Positions 10,401 through 17,823 of a stretch of DNA of 64,000 nt are shown piece after piece. The translations under genes and the position numbers were made by a program. The notes beneath the pieces were generated by a model, which saw nothing but the letters and a program-made list of their open reading frames with translations, did no database searches and was not told where the DNA came from. Each line of letters begins with the position of its first letter. Positions within the stretch are counted from its first letter, which is position 1. The stretch comes from DATCRE01 sp035493595 (GTDB lineage Bacteria > Bacteroidota > Bacteroidia > Cytophagales > Cyclobacteriaceae). The DNA lies in the NCBI GenBank assembly GCA_035493595.1, contig DATJHZ010000195.1:1-64000 (forward strand), given 5' to 3'.

Positions 10401-10880
10401 TTGCTGAACCAGATCATTAATCATTCCCTGCAAACCCATAGACCTGCCATCATCAGGAGAGTAGATCCTGGTAATTCCATAGTCCATTAATTCTTTAATC
10501 TCTTCAGGTAGAATAACTCCACCGCCGCCACCAAAGATTTTGATATGGCTTGCACCTTTTTCTTTCAGCAAGTCATACATGTATTTAAAGTATTCTGTAT
10601 GGCCGCCTTGATAACTGGTTAATGCAATGGCCTGAGCATCTTCCTGAATAGCAGTATTCACCACCTCATCAACACTGCGATCATGTCCAAGGTGAATCAC
10701 TTCACAACCAGTACCCTGAATAATTCGGCGCATAATGTTAATGGCCGCGTCATGCCCATCAAAAAGACTGGCCGCGGTTACAATACGTACTTTATTTTTA
10801 GGTTTATAAGGTTCTGGCGCCTGATGACCTGCCAGGTTTGGTTTCTCCTTTTTCTGAGCGCTGATGGTTTCTGTACTCAT
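7458..10880 (-). CDS. icmF: fused isobutyryl-CoA mutase (methylmalonyl-CoA mutase family)
   Basis: The 1140-residue protein has the IcmF order: B12-binding domain (about 30-165), MeaB/MeaI-type G-protein chaperone (P-loop GTGGAGKSS near 221-229, NKFDK later), then the TIM-barrel mutase domain (about 560-1140). It should interconvert isobutyryl-CoA and n-butyryl-CoA, or a related branched acyl-CoA, with adenosylcobalamin, while the GTPase domain guards cofactor loading. The cobalamin ligand is His43 in DGHDAA. The sixth residue of the usual DxHxxG motif is Ala, which I recall as normal for IcmF. It ends five bases from the convergent kinase gene with no terminator visible between them. Confidence 0.93.
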   Translation of the reverse strand: MSTETISAQKKEKPNLAGHQAPEPYKPKNKVRIVTAASLFDGHDAAINIMRRIIQGTGCEVIHLGHDRSVDEVVNTAIQEDAQAIALTSYQGGHTEYFKYMYDLLKEKGASHIKIFGGGGGVILPEEIKELMDYGITRIYSPDDGRSMGLQGMINDLVQQSDYPLGDQLTNEVDQLASKNPVSIARIISAAENFYEQSQSVFNKVKVLAEKSQAPVLGITGTGGAGKSSMVDEIVRRFLLDFKDKTIGLISVDPSKRKTGGALLGDRIRMNAINNPRVFMRSLATRQSNLALSSYVKEAILVLKAAGYDLIILETSGIGQSDTEILDHSDVSLYVMTPEYGAATQLEKIDMLDFADVIALNKFDKRGALDALRDVKKQYQRNHQLWNTPADEMPVFGTIASQFNDPGTNQLYKQLLDKVVEKTGANLKSTFQITREMSEKIFVIPPHRTRYLSEISESNRNYNSWTDQQKEVAQQLYAIQKTIKGLPAGNDDVIKVLQAEFDRLKLNLDPKNLKVIEEWSAKVQQYKAPLFKFKVRDKEIGIKTHDESLSHLQIPKITLPSYEAWGDLLKWNLTENVPGEFPYTAGIYPFKREGEDPTRMFAGEGGPERTNRRFHYVSLTMPAKRLSTAFDSVTLYGHDPDYRPDIYGKIGNSGVSICCLDDAKKLYSGFNLSDPKTSVSMTINGPAPMLLGYFMNAAIDQQCELYIKQQGFEEEVKQKIAALYKGKEHLRPSYQGPLPKGNNGLGLMLLGVTGDQVLPADVYAKIKAETLSQVRGTVQADILKEDQAQNTCIFSTEFALRLMGDVQQYFINNNVRNFYSVSISGYHIAEAGANPITQLAFTLANGFTYVEYYLSRGMDINDFAPNLSFFFSNGIDPEYAVIGRVARRLWAKAMKTKYNANSRSQMLKYHIQTSGRSLHAQEIDFNDIRTTLQALYAIYDNCNSLHTNAYDEAITTPTEESVRRAMAIQLIINKELGLAKNENPLQGSFIIEELTDLVEEAVLTEFDRITERGGVLGAMETMYQRGKIQEESLYYETLKHTGEYPIIGVNTFLSSKGSPTIVPKEVIRATTEEKEYQIKMLRGLHELHGTKANEKVEVAQQAAIQNKNIFEALMEATKVCSLGQLTKALFEVGGQYRRNM

Positions 10881-10901
10881 CTAAAATGTGGTTTTGAGCT
10901 T

Positions 10902-10909
10902 CAAAAGTA
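10902..10909 (-). promoter_or_regulatory. -7 promoter element of icmF (TACTTTTG)
   Basis: On the minus strand TACTTTTG matches TAnnTTTG and lies 21 bases before the icmF start codon. Confidence 0.5.
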
Positions 10910-11050
10910 CAGAGAAGTGCTGTATTAAGCTAACGATGGTTAGGGGTCTTTCGCCGCTAAATAAAGCATCTTATAGTGATGCCAGCTTACATTAGAAACC
11001 ACTGCCGGATGTATGTCCGTAAAAACCAAAAAACTAACGTTTAAATATTT

Positions 11051-11653
11051 ATGATTAGAAAAGTGTTTCGAGTTGCGATTGTAATTGTTGCAGTAATGTT
11101 TGTTCATCAGGCAAAGGCACAGGATGTTGCTTTTGGATTGAAGGGTGGTGTAAACCTCACAAATCTTAAGGTTAGTGATGCCCAGGGAACATACGATTCG
11201 AGAACAGGTTATCACGCTGGTGTATTTCTCCGTGGCAAATTCAATAAGGTTGGTATACAGCCTGAGGTATTGTTATTCACCCAGAGCAATAAAATTGATT
11301 ATGGTAGCCTTGGAACGGTAAAACAAAGTTTCACTTATCTAAGCATACCGGTGATGCTCAAGTTCTATCCCGTTGGAGGCTTGAATATTCAGGCAGGTCC
11401 GCAATTTGGATTCTTACTGGATGGACAACGAAAGTATGACAATGGATTTGTTACAAGTACGCAAAACATTAAAGACTATTACAAGAGCAGCGATGTGTCT
11501 GTATCAGTAGGTGCAGGTTATGATTTTGGATTTGGTCTCGGACTTGACGTTCGTTACAATCTTGGTATTCAAGATATCAATGCCGCATCTAATAATGAAA
11601 AAGTTAAGAGCCAGGTGTTTCTGGTATCAGTAGGATGGAATTTCCTGAAATAA
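11051..11653 (+). CDS. PorT-like outer membrane beta-barrel protein
   Basis: The 200-residue protein has a signal peptide (about 1-24, ending HQAKAQ) followed by DVAFGLKGGVNLTNL, the opening typical of the small PorT/OmpW-like barrels of Bacteroidota (outer membrane protein beta-barrel domain). Alternating strands run to a C-terminal strand ending VGWNFLK. It probably spans the outer membrane as an eight-stranded barrel. Nothing in the sequence shows its substrate. It stands alone, with a bidirectional terminator hairpin just after it. Confidence 0.85.
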   Translation: MIRKVFRVAIVIVAVMFVHQAKAQDVAFGLKGGVNLTNLKVSDAQGTYDSRTGYHAGVFLRGKFNKVGIQPEVLLFTQSNKIDYGSLGTVKQSFTYLSIPVMLKFYPVGGLNIQAGPQFGFLLDGQRKYDNGFVTSTQNIKDYYKSSDVSVSVGAGYDFGFGLGLDVRYNLGIQDINAASNNEKVKSQVFLVSVGWNFLK

Positions 11654-11687
11654 AAATAAACTACAAGCCCCTCTAAAAACAAGTAGT

Positions 11688-11722
11688 AAAATGACTGTTC
11701 CTGTTTATCAGGCAGTCATTTT
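11688..11722. terminator. bidirectional terminator hairpin
   Basis: AAAATGACTG (11688-11697) and CAGTCATTTT (11713-11722) pair perfectly. An inner CCTG/CAGG stem (11700-11703 with 11709-11712) closes a five-base loop, with two unpaired T on the left side. A T-run follows on the plus strand and the left arm provides one for the minus strand, so it can end both convergent genes. Confidence 0.85.
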
Positions 11723-12103
11723 TTATTCTTCATAGAAATCAATCAGGCTATTGAAATATATTTCGTCCCAGCCTTCAACAATATCCTGGTAATCTTCATT
11801 AGGAATATTGGTATGTTTCAGTTCAACAGATGTACCGATTTTATGTGGATGCAATGTAATGGTTACGATAGAGTCTTCAGCTTGTTCACCAAAATACCAT
11901 TGCTGCACTATTTTTTTATTCTCGATAAACTCAAGGTTCTTGCCTTCAATGCTTCCATCCCACATAGAGAACTCACTGTTTGGTTCGGTGGACATAACAG
12001 CAGGTTCACCAGACCATAGATGAATTGTATTAGGATTTGTGAGCGCCAGGTAAACATCTTCTGGAGGCGCAGAGATCAGGTAGTATTTTTTAAAGTCTTT
12101 CAA
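11723..12103 (-). CDS. SRPBCC/AHSA1-type START-like domain protein
   Basis: The 126-residue protein has the Aha1-C-terminal/START-like pattern: an N-terminal strand FKKYYLISAPPEDVYLALT, then LWSGEPAVM, and a C-terminal helix GWDEIYFNSLIDFYEE. Such proteins form a hydrophobic cavity and bind lipids, ligands or Hsp90; the ligand is not evident here. It is cytoplasmic and of usual length. The stop codon abuts the shared terminator hairpin. The start follows a plausible promoter at 12127-12134. Confidence 0.85.
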   Translation of the reverse strand: MKDFKKYYLISAPPEDVYLALTNPNTIHLWSGEPAVMSTEPNSEFSMWDGSIEGKNLEFIENKKIVQQWYFGEQAEDSIVTITLHPHKIGTSVELKHTNIPNEDYQDIVEGWDEIYFNSLIDFYEE

Positions 12104-12126
12104 GAGCTTGTTTTAAAATATATGAT

Positions 12127-12134
12127 CAAAAGTA
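12127..12134 (-). promoter_or_regulatory. -7 promoter element (TACTTTTG)
   Basis: TACTTTTG on the minus strand lies 23 bases before the start of the SRPBCC gene and fits TAnnTTTG exactly. Confidence 0.5.
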
Positions 12135-12231
12135 CAAAAGATTATTAATCGTAATGAAGTAAAGCTCCGCTGACTCATTCTAAAATTGATTTAAAGCATT
12201 AGCTTTATAGAAACCGTAAAACTCTCACAGT

Positions 12232-12594
12232 ATGTCAAACATTAAAACCATGCTCGATGAATGGGCTGTAAAAGACCTTGAAGATGGATCATCATTAAAG
12301 ATTGGTGTAGCCAGCTGCACCGAAATGGGTAATGAATCCAAACCCGGCATTCAGGTATTCTACCTTGGCTACACTGTAAACTATGAACCTGTTATTACAG
12401 AACGATGGGTATACCAGGCAAACAAAAAAGGTGTGACTGAATATCTTCTGGAAGATTACTCATGGATGGCACATGAAGATCAATACATCAAAAACTATCT
12501 CATCATTGGTACACCACTTAAAGCGAGGGTAGAAGTTAAAACACGAAGCTCAAAGCCAGTGATTAAGGAATATGATCTGCCGTTTCAGTTTTAA
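12232..12594 (+). CDS. hypothetical protein, 120 residues
   Basis: I do not recognise this protein. It has no signal peptide or membrane helix, is mixed alpha/beta by pattern, and is fairly acidic (DEWAVKDLEDGSS). It is probably cytoplasmic. It is framed by real genes and its codon use is like theirs, so I think it is expressed. Its TAA overlaps the TAA of the convergent pseudouridine synthase gene (12591-12594). A TAGCTTTA element lies about 30 bases before the start. Confidence 0.7.
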   Translation: MSNIKTMLDEWAVKDLEDGSSLKIGVASCTEMGNESKPGIQVFYLGYTVNYEPVITERWVYQANKKGVTEYLLEDYSWMAHEDQYIKNYLIIGTPLKARVEVKTRSSKPVIKEYDLPFQF

Positions 12595-13268
12595 ATTCCA
12601 CTTTCTACATTAAACTCATTCTCCTTTTCAATAACCATTTCCTCATTCGTGATGGGATGGAAGAATATTAATTTGCACGCATGAAGTGCTATTGAATCTG
12701 GCTTGTAAGGAACATCAGAGCCGTACATGTTGTCACCAATAATAGGGCAGCCCGTTGCTGATAGTTGAGCTCGTATTTGATGATACTTGCCGGTATGAAG
12801 TTCAATGTTCCATAAGAATCTATTTTGAGAAAATTTACTCACGCTATAATTGAGTAATGCCTTTTCTGCCCATGGTTGTACTTCGTTATAGAGCGCAGCT
12901 TTCTTCTTTTCTTTTCTGTGCCAGTGCTCTAATGTTCCTGTTAATTCTGCCGGTGCATGAGCTGTTAGTGCCTGATAGTATTTTTTTACTTTTCGCTCTG
13001 CAAATTGCTCACTTAAGTTTTTTAGAACAGCACGTTGTTTCGCAAAAAGCACGATACCACTAACGGGTCTGTCGAGTCTGTGAATATGCTGAGCATAAAG
13101 TTCTGTACCTACAGGTAAAGATGTTTTCAAATAGCGTTGTACTTGTTGCAATAAATTAGGATGACCATTTCTATCCGGTTCAACCATGAGACTGCATGGT
13201 TTGTAAAGCACAATAATGTAAGGGTCTTCAAAAAGAATGTGATCAGGTATGTTTAGTTGTATAGACAT
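12591..13268 (-). CDS. RluA/TruC-family RNA pseudouridine synthase
   Basis: The 225-residue enzyme isomerises uridine to pseudouridine in tRNA or rRNA. The catalytic motif HRLDRPVSGIVLFAK contains the conserved Asp, and the later GKYHQIRAQLSATGCPIIGD is the second signature of the RluA superfamily. There is no N-terminal S4 domain, which fits the TruC-like branch acting on tRNA, although the target is an inference. It ends overlapping the convergent hypothetical gene by four bases. Confidence 0.92.
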   Translation of the reverse strand: MSIQLNIPDHILFEDPYIIVLYKPCSLMVEPDRNGHPNLLQQVQRYLKTSLPVGTELYAQHIHRLDRPVSGIVLFAKQRAVLKNLSEQFAERKVKKYYQALTAHAPAELTGTLEHWHRKEKKKAALYNEVQPWAEKALLNYSVSKFSQNRFLWNIELHTGKYHQIRAQLSATGCPIIGDNMYGSDVPYKPDSIALHACKLIFFHPITNEEMVIEKENEFNVESGI

Positions 13269-13387
13269 CAGTTGCTTCCGAGGTCTAAAAGTATAATTAA
13301 TTTATTCACACCGGTACATGAGGTCATTTTTATGAATTGACCCCAATCAGATCATTGCCCATACTTATTTCTTCCGCCCATAATTCC

Positions 13388-13515
13388 TACGTATATAAAA
13401 ACTACGTATAAAAGACCCATACCGCAAACGATTTTCTACGTAATTAGGTATTTTTGTAAAATATTTTACGTAATATTTACGTATTTAAAATATTATTTAC
13501 TTAGTTTTATACGTA
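13388..13515. repeat. six TACGTA palindromes before the nitrate carrier gene
   Basis: TACGTA occurs at 13388, 13403, 13437, 13467, 13478 and 13510, all within 128 bases of AT-rich intergenic DNA. The last is part of the longer palindrome TATACGTATA (13508-13517). A TATTTTTG -7-like element (13449-13456) lies among them. The set probably forms binding sites for a regulator of the nitrate genes (inference); no candidate regulator gene can be assigned. Confidence 0.7.
13449..13456 (+). promoter_or_regulatory. -7 promoter element (TATTTTTG) of the nitrate carrier gene
   Basis: TATTTTTG fits TAnnTTTG and lies between the third and fourth TACGTA copies, 82 bases before the start codon. Two TACGTA sites would fall just downstream of the start of transcription and one near -20. 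Confidence 0.45.
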
Positions 13516-13538
13516 TAAAGTACTTAAAATATTAAATC

Positions 13539-14897
13539 ATGAGTCAGTTAGTTACATCGAAGGCCACTCGCATTAACCTTCTTGATTTCAAATCGGTGCC
13601 CATGCGTGCCTTTCACCTTACGTGGATCACTTTCTTTATGTGTTTCTTCGGATGGTTTGGTATTGCCCCATTAATGCCAATCATCCGCAAAGATTTAGGA
13701 TTGACTCAAAGTCAGATTGGTAACATCATCATTGCATCGGTAGCGATCACCATTTTCGCTCGCCTCTTTATTGGATGGTTGTGCGATAAGATTGGTCCAC
13801 GAATCTGTTATACCTTATTATTAATCATAGGATCAATTCCTGTGATGACAATTGGCTTAAGCAACAGTTACGAGAGCTTCCTGTTATTCAGGTTAGCGAT
13901 CGGTGTTATAGGAGCTTCATTTGTTGTCACCCAATATCATACTTCAGTGATGTTTGCTCCCAACGTTGTTGGTACCGCCAATGCAACAGTTGCTGGTTGG
14001 GGTAACATGGGTGGTGGTGTAACACTTATGGTAATGCCGTTAGTGTTTGCTGCATTTGTTGGTGCAGGTTATGTAGATGCTGCGGCATGGAGATATAGTA
14101 TGGTAGTACCTGGTGCTGCGCTTTTCATTATGGGTTTTGTTTACTACTTCTTCACACAAGATACACCTGATGGAAATCTCGCTGATCTTCGTAAGAATAA
14201 TCCCGATTACCAGGCGAAAGCTAAAGGAGCTAAAGGCAGCTTTGGTATGGCACTTCGCGATCATCGTGTTTGGGTTTTGTTTCTAGCGTATGGTGCATGC
14301 TTCGGTATTGAAATCACTATTGACAATATTGCTTCACTTTACTTTGTTGACAACTTTCACTTAGGACTTAAGGAAGCAGGTTTGATTGCTGGCTGCTTCG
14401 GAATGATGAACATTTTTGCCCGCGCGCTGGGTGGTATCTTCGGAGATAAAGCAGGTAAGAAATTTGGACTACGTGGTCGTATCATGATCCTGGGGATCTT
14501 CTTATTGTGTGAAGGTCTTGGTATCATGTTATTCTCTTCTATGGATGTTCTTCCATGGGCTATTGCTACCATGTTACTTTTTGCACTCTTTCTTAAAATG
14601 TCAAATGGTGCAACCTATTCAGTTGTTCCATTCATAAATACTAAAGCTGTAGGTGCTGTGTCAGGTATTGTTGGTGCAGGTGGAAATCTGGGTGCTGTAC
14701 TGGCAGGCTTTCTTTTCAAATCAGAAAATATATCATACCGTGAGAGCTTATTCATCATCGGTATAGCAGTATCGGTTGTGTCTATAATTGCGCTTCTGTT
14801 AAGTCTGTCAAGAAAAACTGCAGAAGAAATTCTTGCTCCTCAATTAACACCAGAATCAGAATTGAAGGAAGCTTATGTGTATGCTGATAAAAATTAA
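13539..14897 (+). CDS. narK: nitrate/nitrite transporter, NNP family MFS
   Basis: The 452-residue inner-membrane protein has about twelve membrane helices and belongs to the nitrate/nitrite porter family. The first nitrate signature is visible as GWGNMGGGVTLMVMPLVF and the second as SGIVGAGGNLGAVLAGFLF; an MFS motif RLFIGWLCDKIGPR follows helix 2. It imports nitrate or exchanges nitrate and nitrite. It heads a locus with an outer-membrane barrel and an NrtABC-type system. The start is the only good ATG, 24 bases after the last TACGTA copy. Whether it serves assimilation (NasA-like) or respiration cannot be told without the reductase genes. Confidence 0.93.
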   Translation: MSQLVTSKATRINLLDFKSVPMRAFHLTWITFFMCFFGWFGIAPLMPIIRKDLGLTQSQIGNIIIASVAITIFARLFIGWLCDKIGPRICYTLLLIIGSIPVMTIGLSNSYESFLLFRLAIGVIGASFVVTQYHTSVMFAPNVVGTANATVAGWGNMGGGVTLMVMPLVFAAFVGAGYVDAAAWRYSMVVPGAALFIMGFVYYFFTQDTPDGNLADLRKNNPDYQAKAKGAKGSFGMALRDHRVWVLFLAYGACFGIEITIDNIASLYFVDNFHLGLKEAGLIAGCFGMMNIFARALGGIFGDKAGKKFGLRGRIMILGIFLLCEGLGIMLFSSMDVLPWAIATMLLFALFLKMSNGATYSVVPFINTKAVGAVSGIVGAGGNLGAVLAGFLFKSENISYRESLFIIGIAVSVVSIIALLLSLSRKTAEEILAPQLTPESELKEAYVYADKN

Positions 14898-14956
14898 CCT
14901 AAACGATAGATAAGTTGAATCTAAACTCTCGATAATAGAAAACAAGTCAGGCTTCG

Positions 14957-14987
14957 GGTGCTCAGACTACCAGGTAATCTGAGCACC
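14957..14987 (+). promoter_or_regulatory. 31-base hairpin after the nitrate carrier gene
   Basis: GGTGCTCAGA (14957-14966) pairs perfectly with TCTGAGCACC (14978-14987); the intervening 11 bases are also nearly self-complementary. No T-run follows on the plus strand, so it is not a standard terminator. It may mark an RNA processing site or a regulator site. Confidence 0.6.
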
Positions 14988-14994
14988 AAAAAGA

Positions 14995-15031
14995 AGTCCC
15001 CTTTCTGAACGGCGAATTCTTCCAGGGGACT
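14995..15031 (+). promoter_or_regulatory. second hairpin before the outer-membrane barrel gene
   Basis: AGTCCCCT (14995-15002) pairs with AGGGGACT (15024-15031) around a 21-base loop. It begins eight bases after the first hairpin and ends 33 bases before the start codon. The pair could be a structured leader controlling the downstream operon (inference). Confidence 0.5.
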
Positions 15032-15064
15032 AATTATTAGTTGTTACACTAAACCTTCAAATTT

Positions 15065-16465
15065 ATGTATAAGATAATACGCAAACCACTATTACTCCTT
15101 CTTTTTTGCTTCTTCATTGCTTCTGTTGCCAAAGCTCAGTTTACCGTATCAGGTCAAGTCAGAACCCGCACAGAATATCGTAACGGCCAGGGTACACCGC
15201 AAGTAAAAGATACAGCAGCGGCTGTATTTACATCGCAACGCACCAGGCTTAACTTCGGCTACACCGGTTATCGCTTCAAACTTTTCAGTGCTATACAAGA
15301 TGTGCGTGTCTGGGGACAGGATGCATCAACCATTAATCGCACAACTACTGATGCGAATGATGGATTTATGTTGCATGAAGCCTGGGGTGAGATAAGCCTT
15401 GTTGATACTGGTAAAGTAGTAAAGAACTTTACGCTTAAAATCGGACGTCAGGAATTGGTGTATGATGATGTGCGCTTACTCGGTAACCTTGACTGGTTGC
15501 AACAGGCACGTCGCCATGATGCCGCCTTGTTAAAGTTTGAACACAAGGGCTGGATGATTCACCTCGGCGCTGCTTACAATCAAAATGCAGAACGTAAATC
15601 GAACACTATCTATAACGGTACACCTACGGCTTACGCTGCAAGCACGAATGGCATGACAAACAACTATAAGTCTATGCAATTCTTATACGTTGGAAAAAAA
15701 CTTGCCTTTGGTAATGCTTCATTATTACTATTCAAAGATGATTTTAGCCGTTACCATTTTGCTGCTACCGATGTTAACAAGACTACACCAATCTATGATA
15801 AGGGAGTTAGAAGTCGTTATACAATGGGTGGTAATCTTTTTGGAACAGCGTTTCGCAAATTAGGTTTTGCAGCAACAGCATTCTATCAGGCTGGTCACTA
15901 CAGAGATGGTACCAAGTTGAATGAATATTTATTGTCACTATCTACATCTTACGCACTAACAAGGAAGTTCAGTGTTGGACCTGGTGTTGATATCACTTCA
16001 GGAAACAATGGAAGTGATCCTACAAAAGCCAACAAAAGATTTGATCCCCTATATGGTACACCACACAAATTCTGGGGTTATATGGATTACTTCTACGTAG
16101 CAGATGGCTTTAAATCAAATGGATTAATCGACTATTATTTAAAAGCGAAATATAAACTGAAAGACAATTTAACCTTGACACTTGACGGACACCGTTTCGT
16201 ATTGCCAAATGCAGTCATGGCAAGTGACAATGTGACACCAGTTAAAGAGAAAGCGTTAGGTACTGAGATTGACTTTGTATTTAACTATGCCATGACAAAA
16301 GTAATAACCATCGAAGGTGGCTATTCAACTATGTTCTCTACGAACACCATGCTTTCTACGAAAGTAAAAGGTACTGCAAAAATCAATCAGACTACTGGTG
16401 CTAAAACATCTGACTGGGCCTACCTCATGATCTCTATCAAGCCTGACTTTACTTTCAAGAACTAA
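15065..16465 (+). CDS. alginate-export-family outer membrane beta-barrel, likely nitrate-locus channel
   Basis: The 466-residue protein starts with a signal peptide (about 1-24, ending AKAQ) followed by FTVSGQVRTRTEYRNGQG, which is how Bacteroidota members of the alginate-export/AlgE-like barrel family begin. Later features are KIGRQELVYDDVRLLGN and many amphipathic strands, with a final strand AYLMISIKPDFTF. It should form a monomeric outer-membrane channel. It lies between two nitrate transport systems and only 19 bases before nrtA, so I infer that it passes nitrate or another small anion. The family name reflects fold only; nothing here suggests alginate. Confidence 0.8.
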   Translation: MYKIIRKPLLLLLFCFFIASVAKAQFTVSGQVRTRTEYRNGQGTPQVKDTAAAVFTSQRTRLNFGYTGYRFKLFSAIQDVRVWGQDASTINRTTTDANDGFMLHEAWGEISLVDTGKVVKNFTLKIGRQELVYDDVRLLGNLDWLQQARRHDAALLKFEHKGWMIHLGAAYNQNAERKSNTIYNGTPTAYAASTNGMTNNYKSMQFLYVGKKLAFGNASLLLFKDDFSRYHFAATDVNKTTPIYDKGVRSRYTMGGNLFGTAFRKLGFAATAFYQAGHYRDGTKLNEYLLSLSTSYALTRKFSVGPGVDITSGNNGSDPTKANKRFDPLYGTPHKFWGYMDYFYVADGFKSNGLIDYYLKAKYKLKDNLTLTLDGHRFVLPNAVMASDNVTPVKEKALGTEIDFVFNYAMTKVITIEGGYSTMFSTNTMLSTKVKGTAKINQTTGAKTSDWAYLMISIKPDFTFKN

Positions 16466-16484
16466 TCTCTAAACAAGTCTTCTC

Positions 16485-17732
16485 ATGAAAAAATCAATAT
16501 ATAAATACATATTAACACTGGTGTTCATACCCGTAGTGTTATTGTTGCTGACTTCTGCTGCACCTGTTAAAATGAATGTAGCGGATAAAGAATTAATCAA
16601 ATTAGGATTTATTCCGCTTACGGATTGCGCGCCTATTGTTATGGCCAAAGAGCTTGGTCTTTTTGAAAAGTATGGTGTTAATGTTCAGGTTACAAAAGAA
16701 GCTTCATGGGCTAACGTGCGTGATAAACTATTGACAGGTGAGCTTGATGGAGCACATTGTTTGTTCAGCATGCCGTTTTCAGTATATACCGGCGTTGGTG
16801 GTAAAGAAGGTTCAGAGTTGAAAATAGCCATGGTATTAAATAACAATGGTCAGGCCATTACACTATCAAAAGATTTTTGTGGTAAAGTAGGGTTTAAACA
16901 AACCAATAAAGTTGCAGCTGTTGTTGCAGCCAAACTTAAAGCAGAGAAAGAAGTAACATTTGCGATGACTTTCCCTGGTGGCACGCACGACATCTGGTTG
17001 CGTAACTGGTTAGCAGCCGCAGGTGTAAGTCAGAAGACCTCAAAAATTATCACTATCCCTCCACCACAAATGGTAGCGAACATGAAAGTTGGTAACATGG
17101 ATGCGTACTGTGTAGGTGAACCATGGAACGGTATGGCTGTAAAGATGGGCGTTGGTTTTACTGAAATCTCAACACAAGATATCTGGAAGCATCACCCTGA
17201 AAAAGCGTTAGTTGTAAATTCTAAATTCAGCGAAACCCGTCGTGAAGATTTAAAGAATGTAATGAAAGCTATACTCGAAGCCTGTAAATGGTTAGATAAT
17301 CGTGCAAACAGAAAGAAGGCTGCTGAGATTATTGGCAAGACGCCTTATGTAAACGCTGCAGCAGATGTGATTGAAGCTCGTCTGATGGGTGACTATAACT
17401 TAGGTTGCGATCAGGGAACTGAAATTTATACAGATAACTATATGTTGTTTCACAGAAACGGTGAAACTAATTTCCCACGTAAATCACATGCTATCTGGTT
17501 TATGGCGCAATACATGCGATTTGATTATCTGAAAGAAGCTCCAGACTATAAGGCTATCGCTGATAAAATTATTCTTCAGGATCTTTATAAAGAAGTTGCT
17601 ACAAGTATGAAGATCAAAATTCCGACAGATGATATGAAACCATTTGCATTGGAGATTGATAAGGTGTCATTCGACCCGAATAACCCTGCTGATTATCTCA
17701 CTCGAATTAAAGCAAAGAACATTAACCAGTAA
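16485..17732 (+). CDS. nrtA: nitrate ABC transporter substrate-binding protein (NrtA/CmpA-like)
   Basis: The 415-residue periplasmic protein has an N-terminal signal sequence (about 1-28) without a lipobox Cys and then IKLGFIPLTDCAPIVMAKE, the N-terminal lobe signature of the NrtA/CmpA family. FPGGTHDIWLRNWLAAAG and YCVGEPWNG are further family hallmarks. It should bind nitrate (or a related anion) and deliver it to the NrtB permease. The lack of a lipid anchor implies it is soluble or held by the uncleaved signal helix. A strong hairpin follows the gene. Confidence 0.92.
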   Translation: MKKSIYKYILTLVFIPVVLLLLTSAAPVKMNVADKELIKLGFIPLTDCAPIVMAKELGLFEKYGVNVQVTKEASWANVRDKLLTGELDGAHCLFSMPFSVYTGVGGKEGSELKIAMVLNNNGQAITLSKDFCGKVGFKQTNKVAAVVAAKLKAEKEVTFAMTFPGGTHDIWLRNWLAAAGVSQKTSKIITIPPPQMVANMKVGNMDAYCVGEPWNGMAVKMGVGFTEISTQDIWKHHPEKALVVNSKFSETRREDLKNVMKAILEACKWLDNRANRKKAAEIIGKTPYVNAAADVIEARLMGDYNLGCDQGTEIYTDNYMLFHRNGETNFPRKSHAIWFMAQYMRFDYLKEAPDYKAIADKIILQDLYKEVATSMKIKIPTDDMKPFALEIDKVSFDPNNPADYLTRIKAKNINQ

Positions 17733-17746
17733 TGATCAATTGAATT

Positions 17747-17796
17747 AATCGTCATGACGAAACAGGTAAAAACCTTTCAATATCGTCATGACGATT
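17747..17796 (+). promoter_or_regulatory. intercistronic hairpin between nrtA and nrtB
   Basis: AATCGTCATGACG (17747-17759) pairs perfectly over 13 bases with CGTCATGACGATT (17784-17796). An AGGT/ACCT mini-stem lies in the loop. Each arm also holds the ten-base palindrome CGTCATGACG. The right arm covers the ATG at 17788, which speaks against that start for nrtB. Confidence 0.75.
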
Positions 17797-17823
17797 CTCA
17801 TCCATCTCTTAACAAGTATAAGT

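Noticed and set aside
11051..12103. Co-transcription of the barrel gene and the SRPBCC gene
   Set aside because: They are convergent and separated by a shared bidirectional terminator.
14957..15031. Tandem hairpins as intrinsic terminators of narK
   Set aside because: Neither stem is followed by a T-run on the plus strand, so I list them as regulatory or processing elements only.
17788..17823. ATG at 17788 as the nrtB start
   Set aside because: It lies inside the 13-bp hairpin stem, and the extra 12 residues do not look like an NrtB N-terminus.
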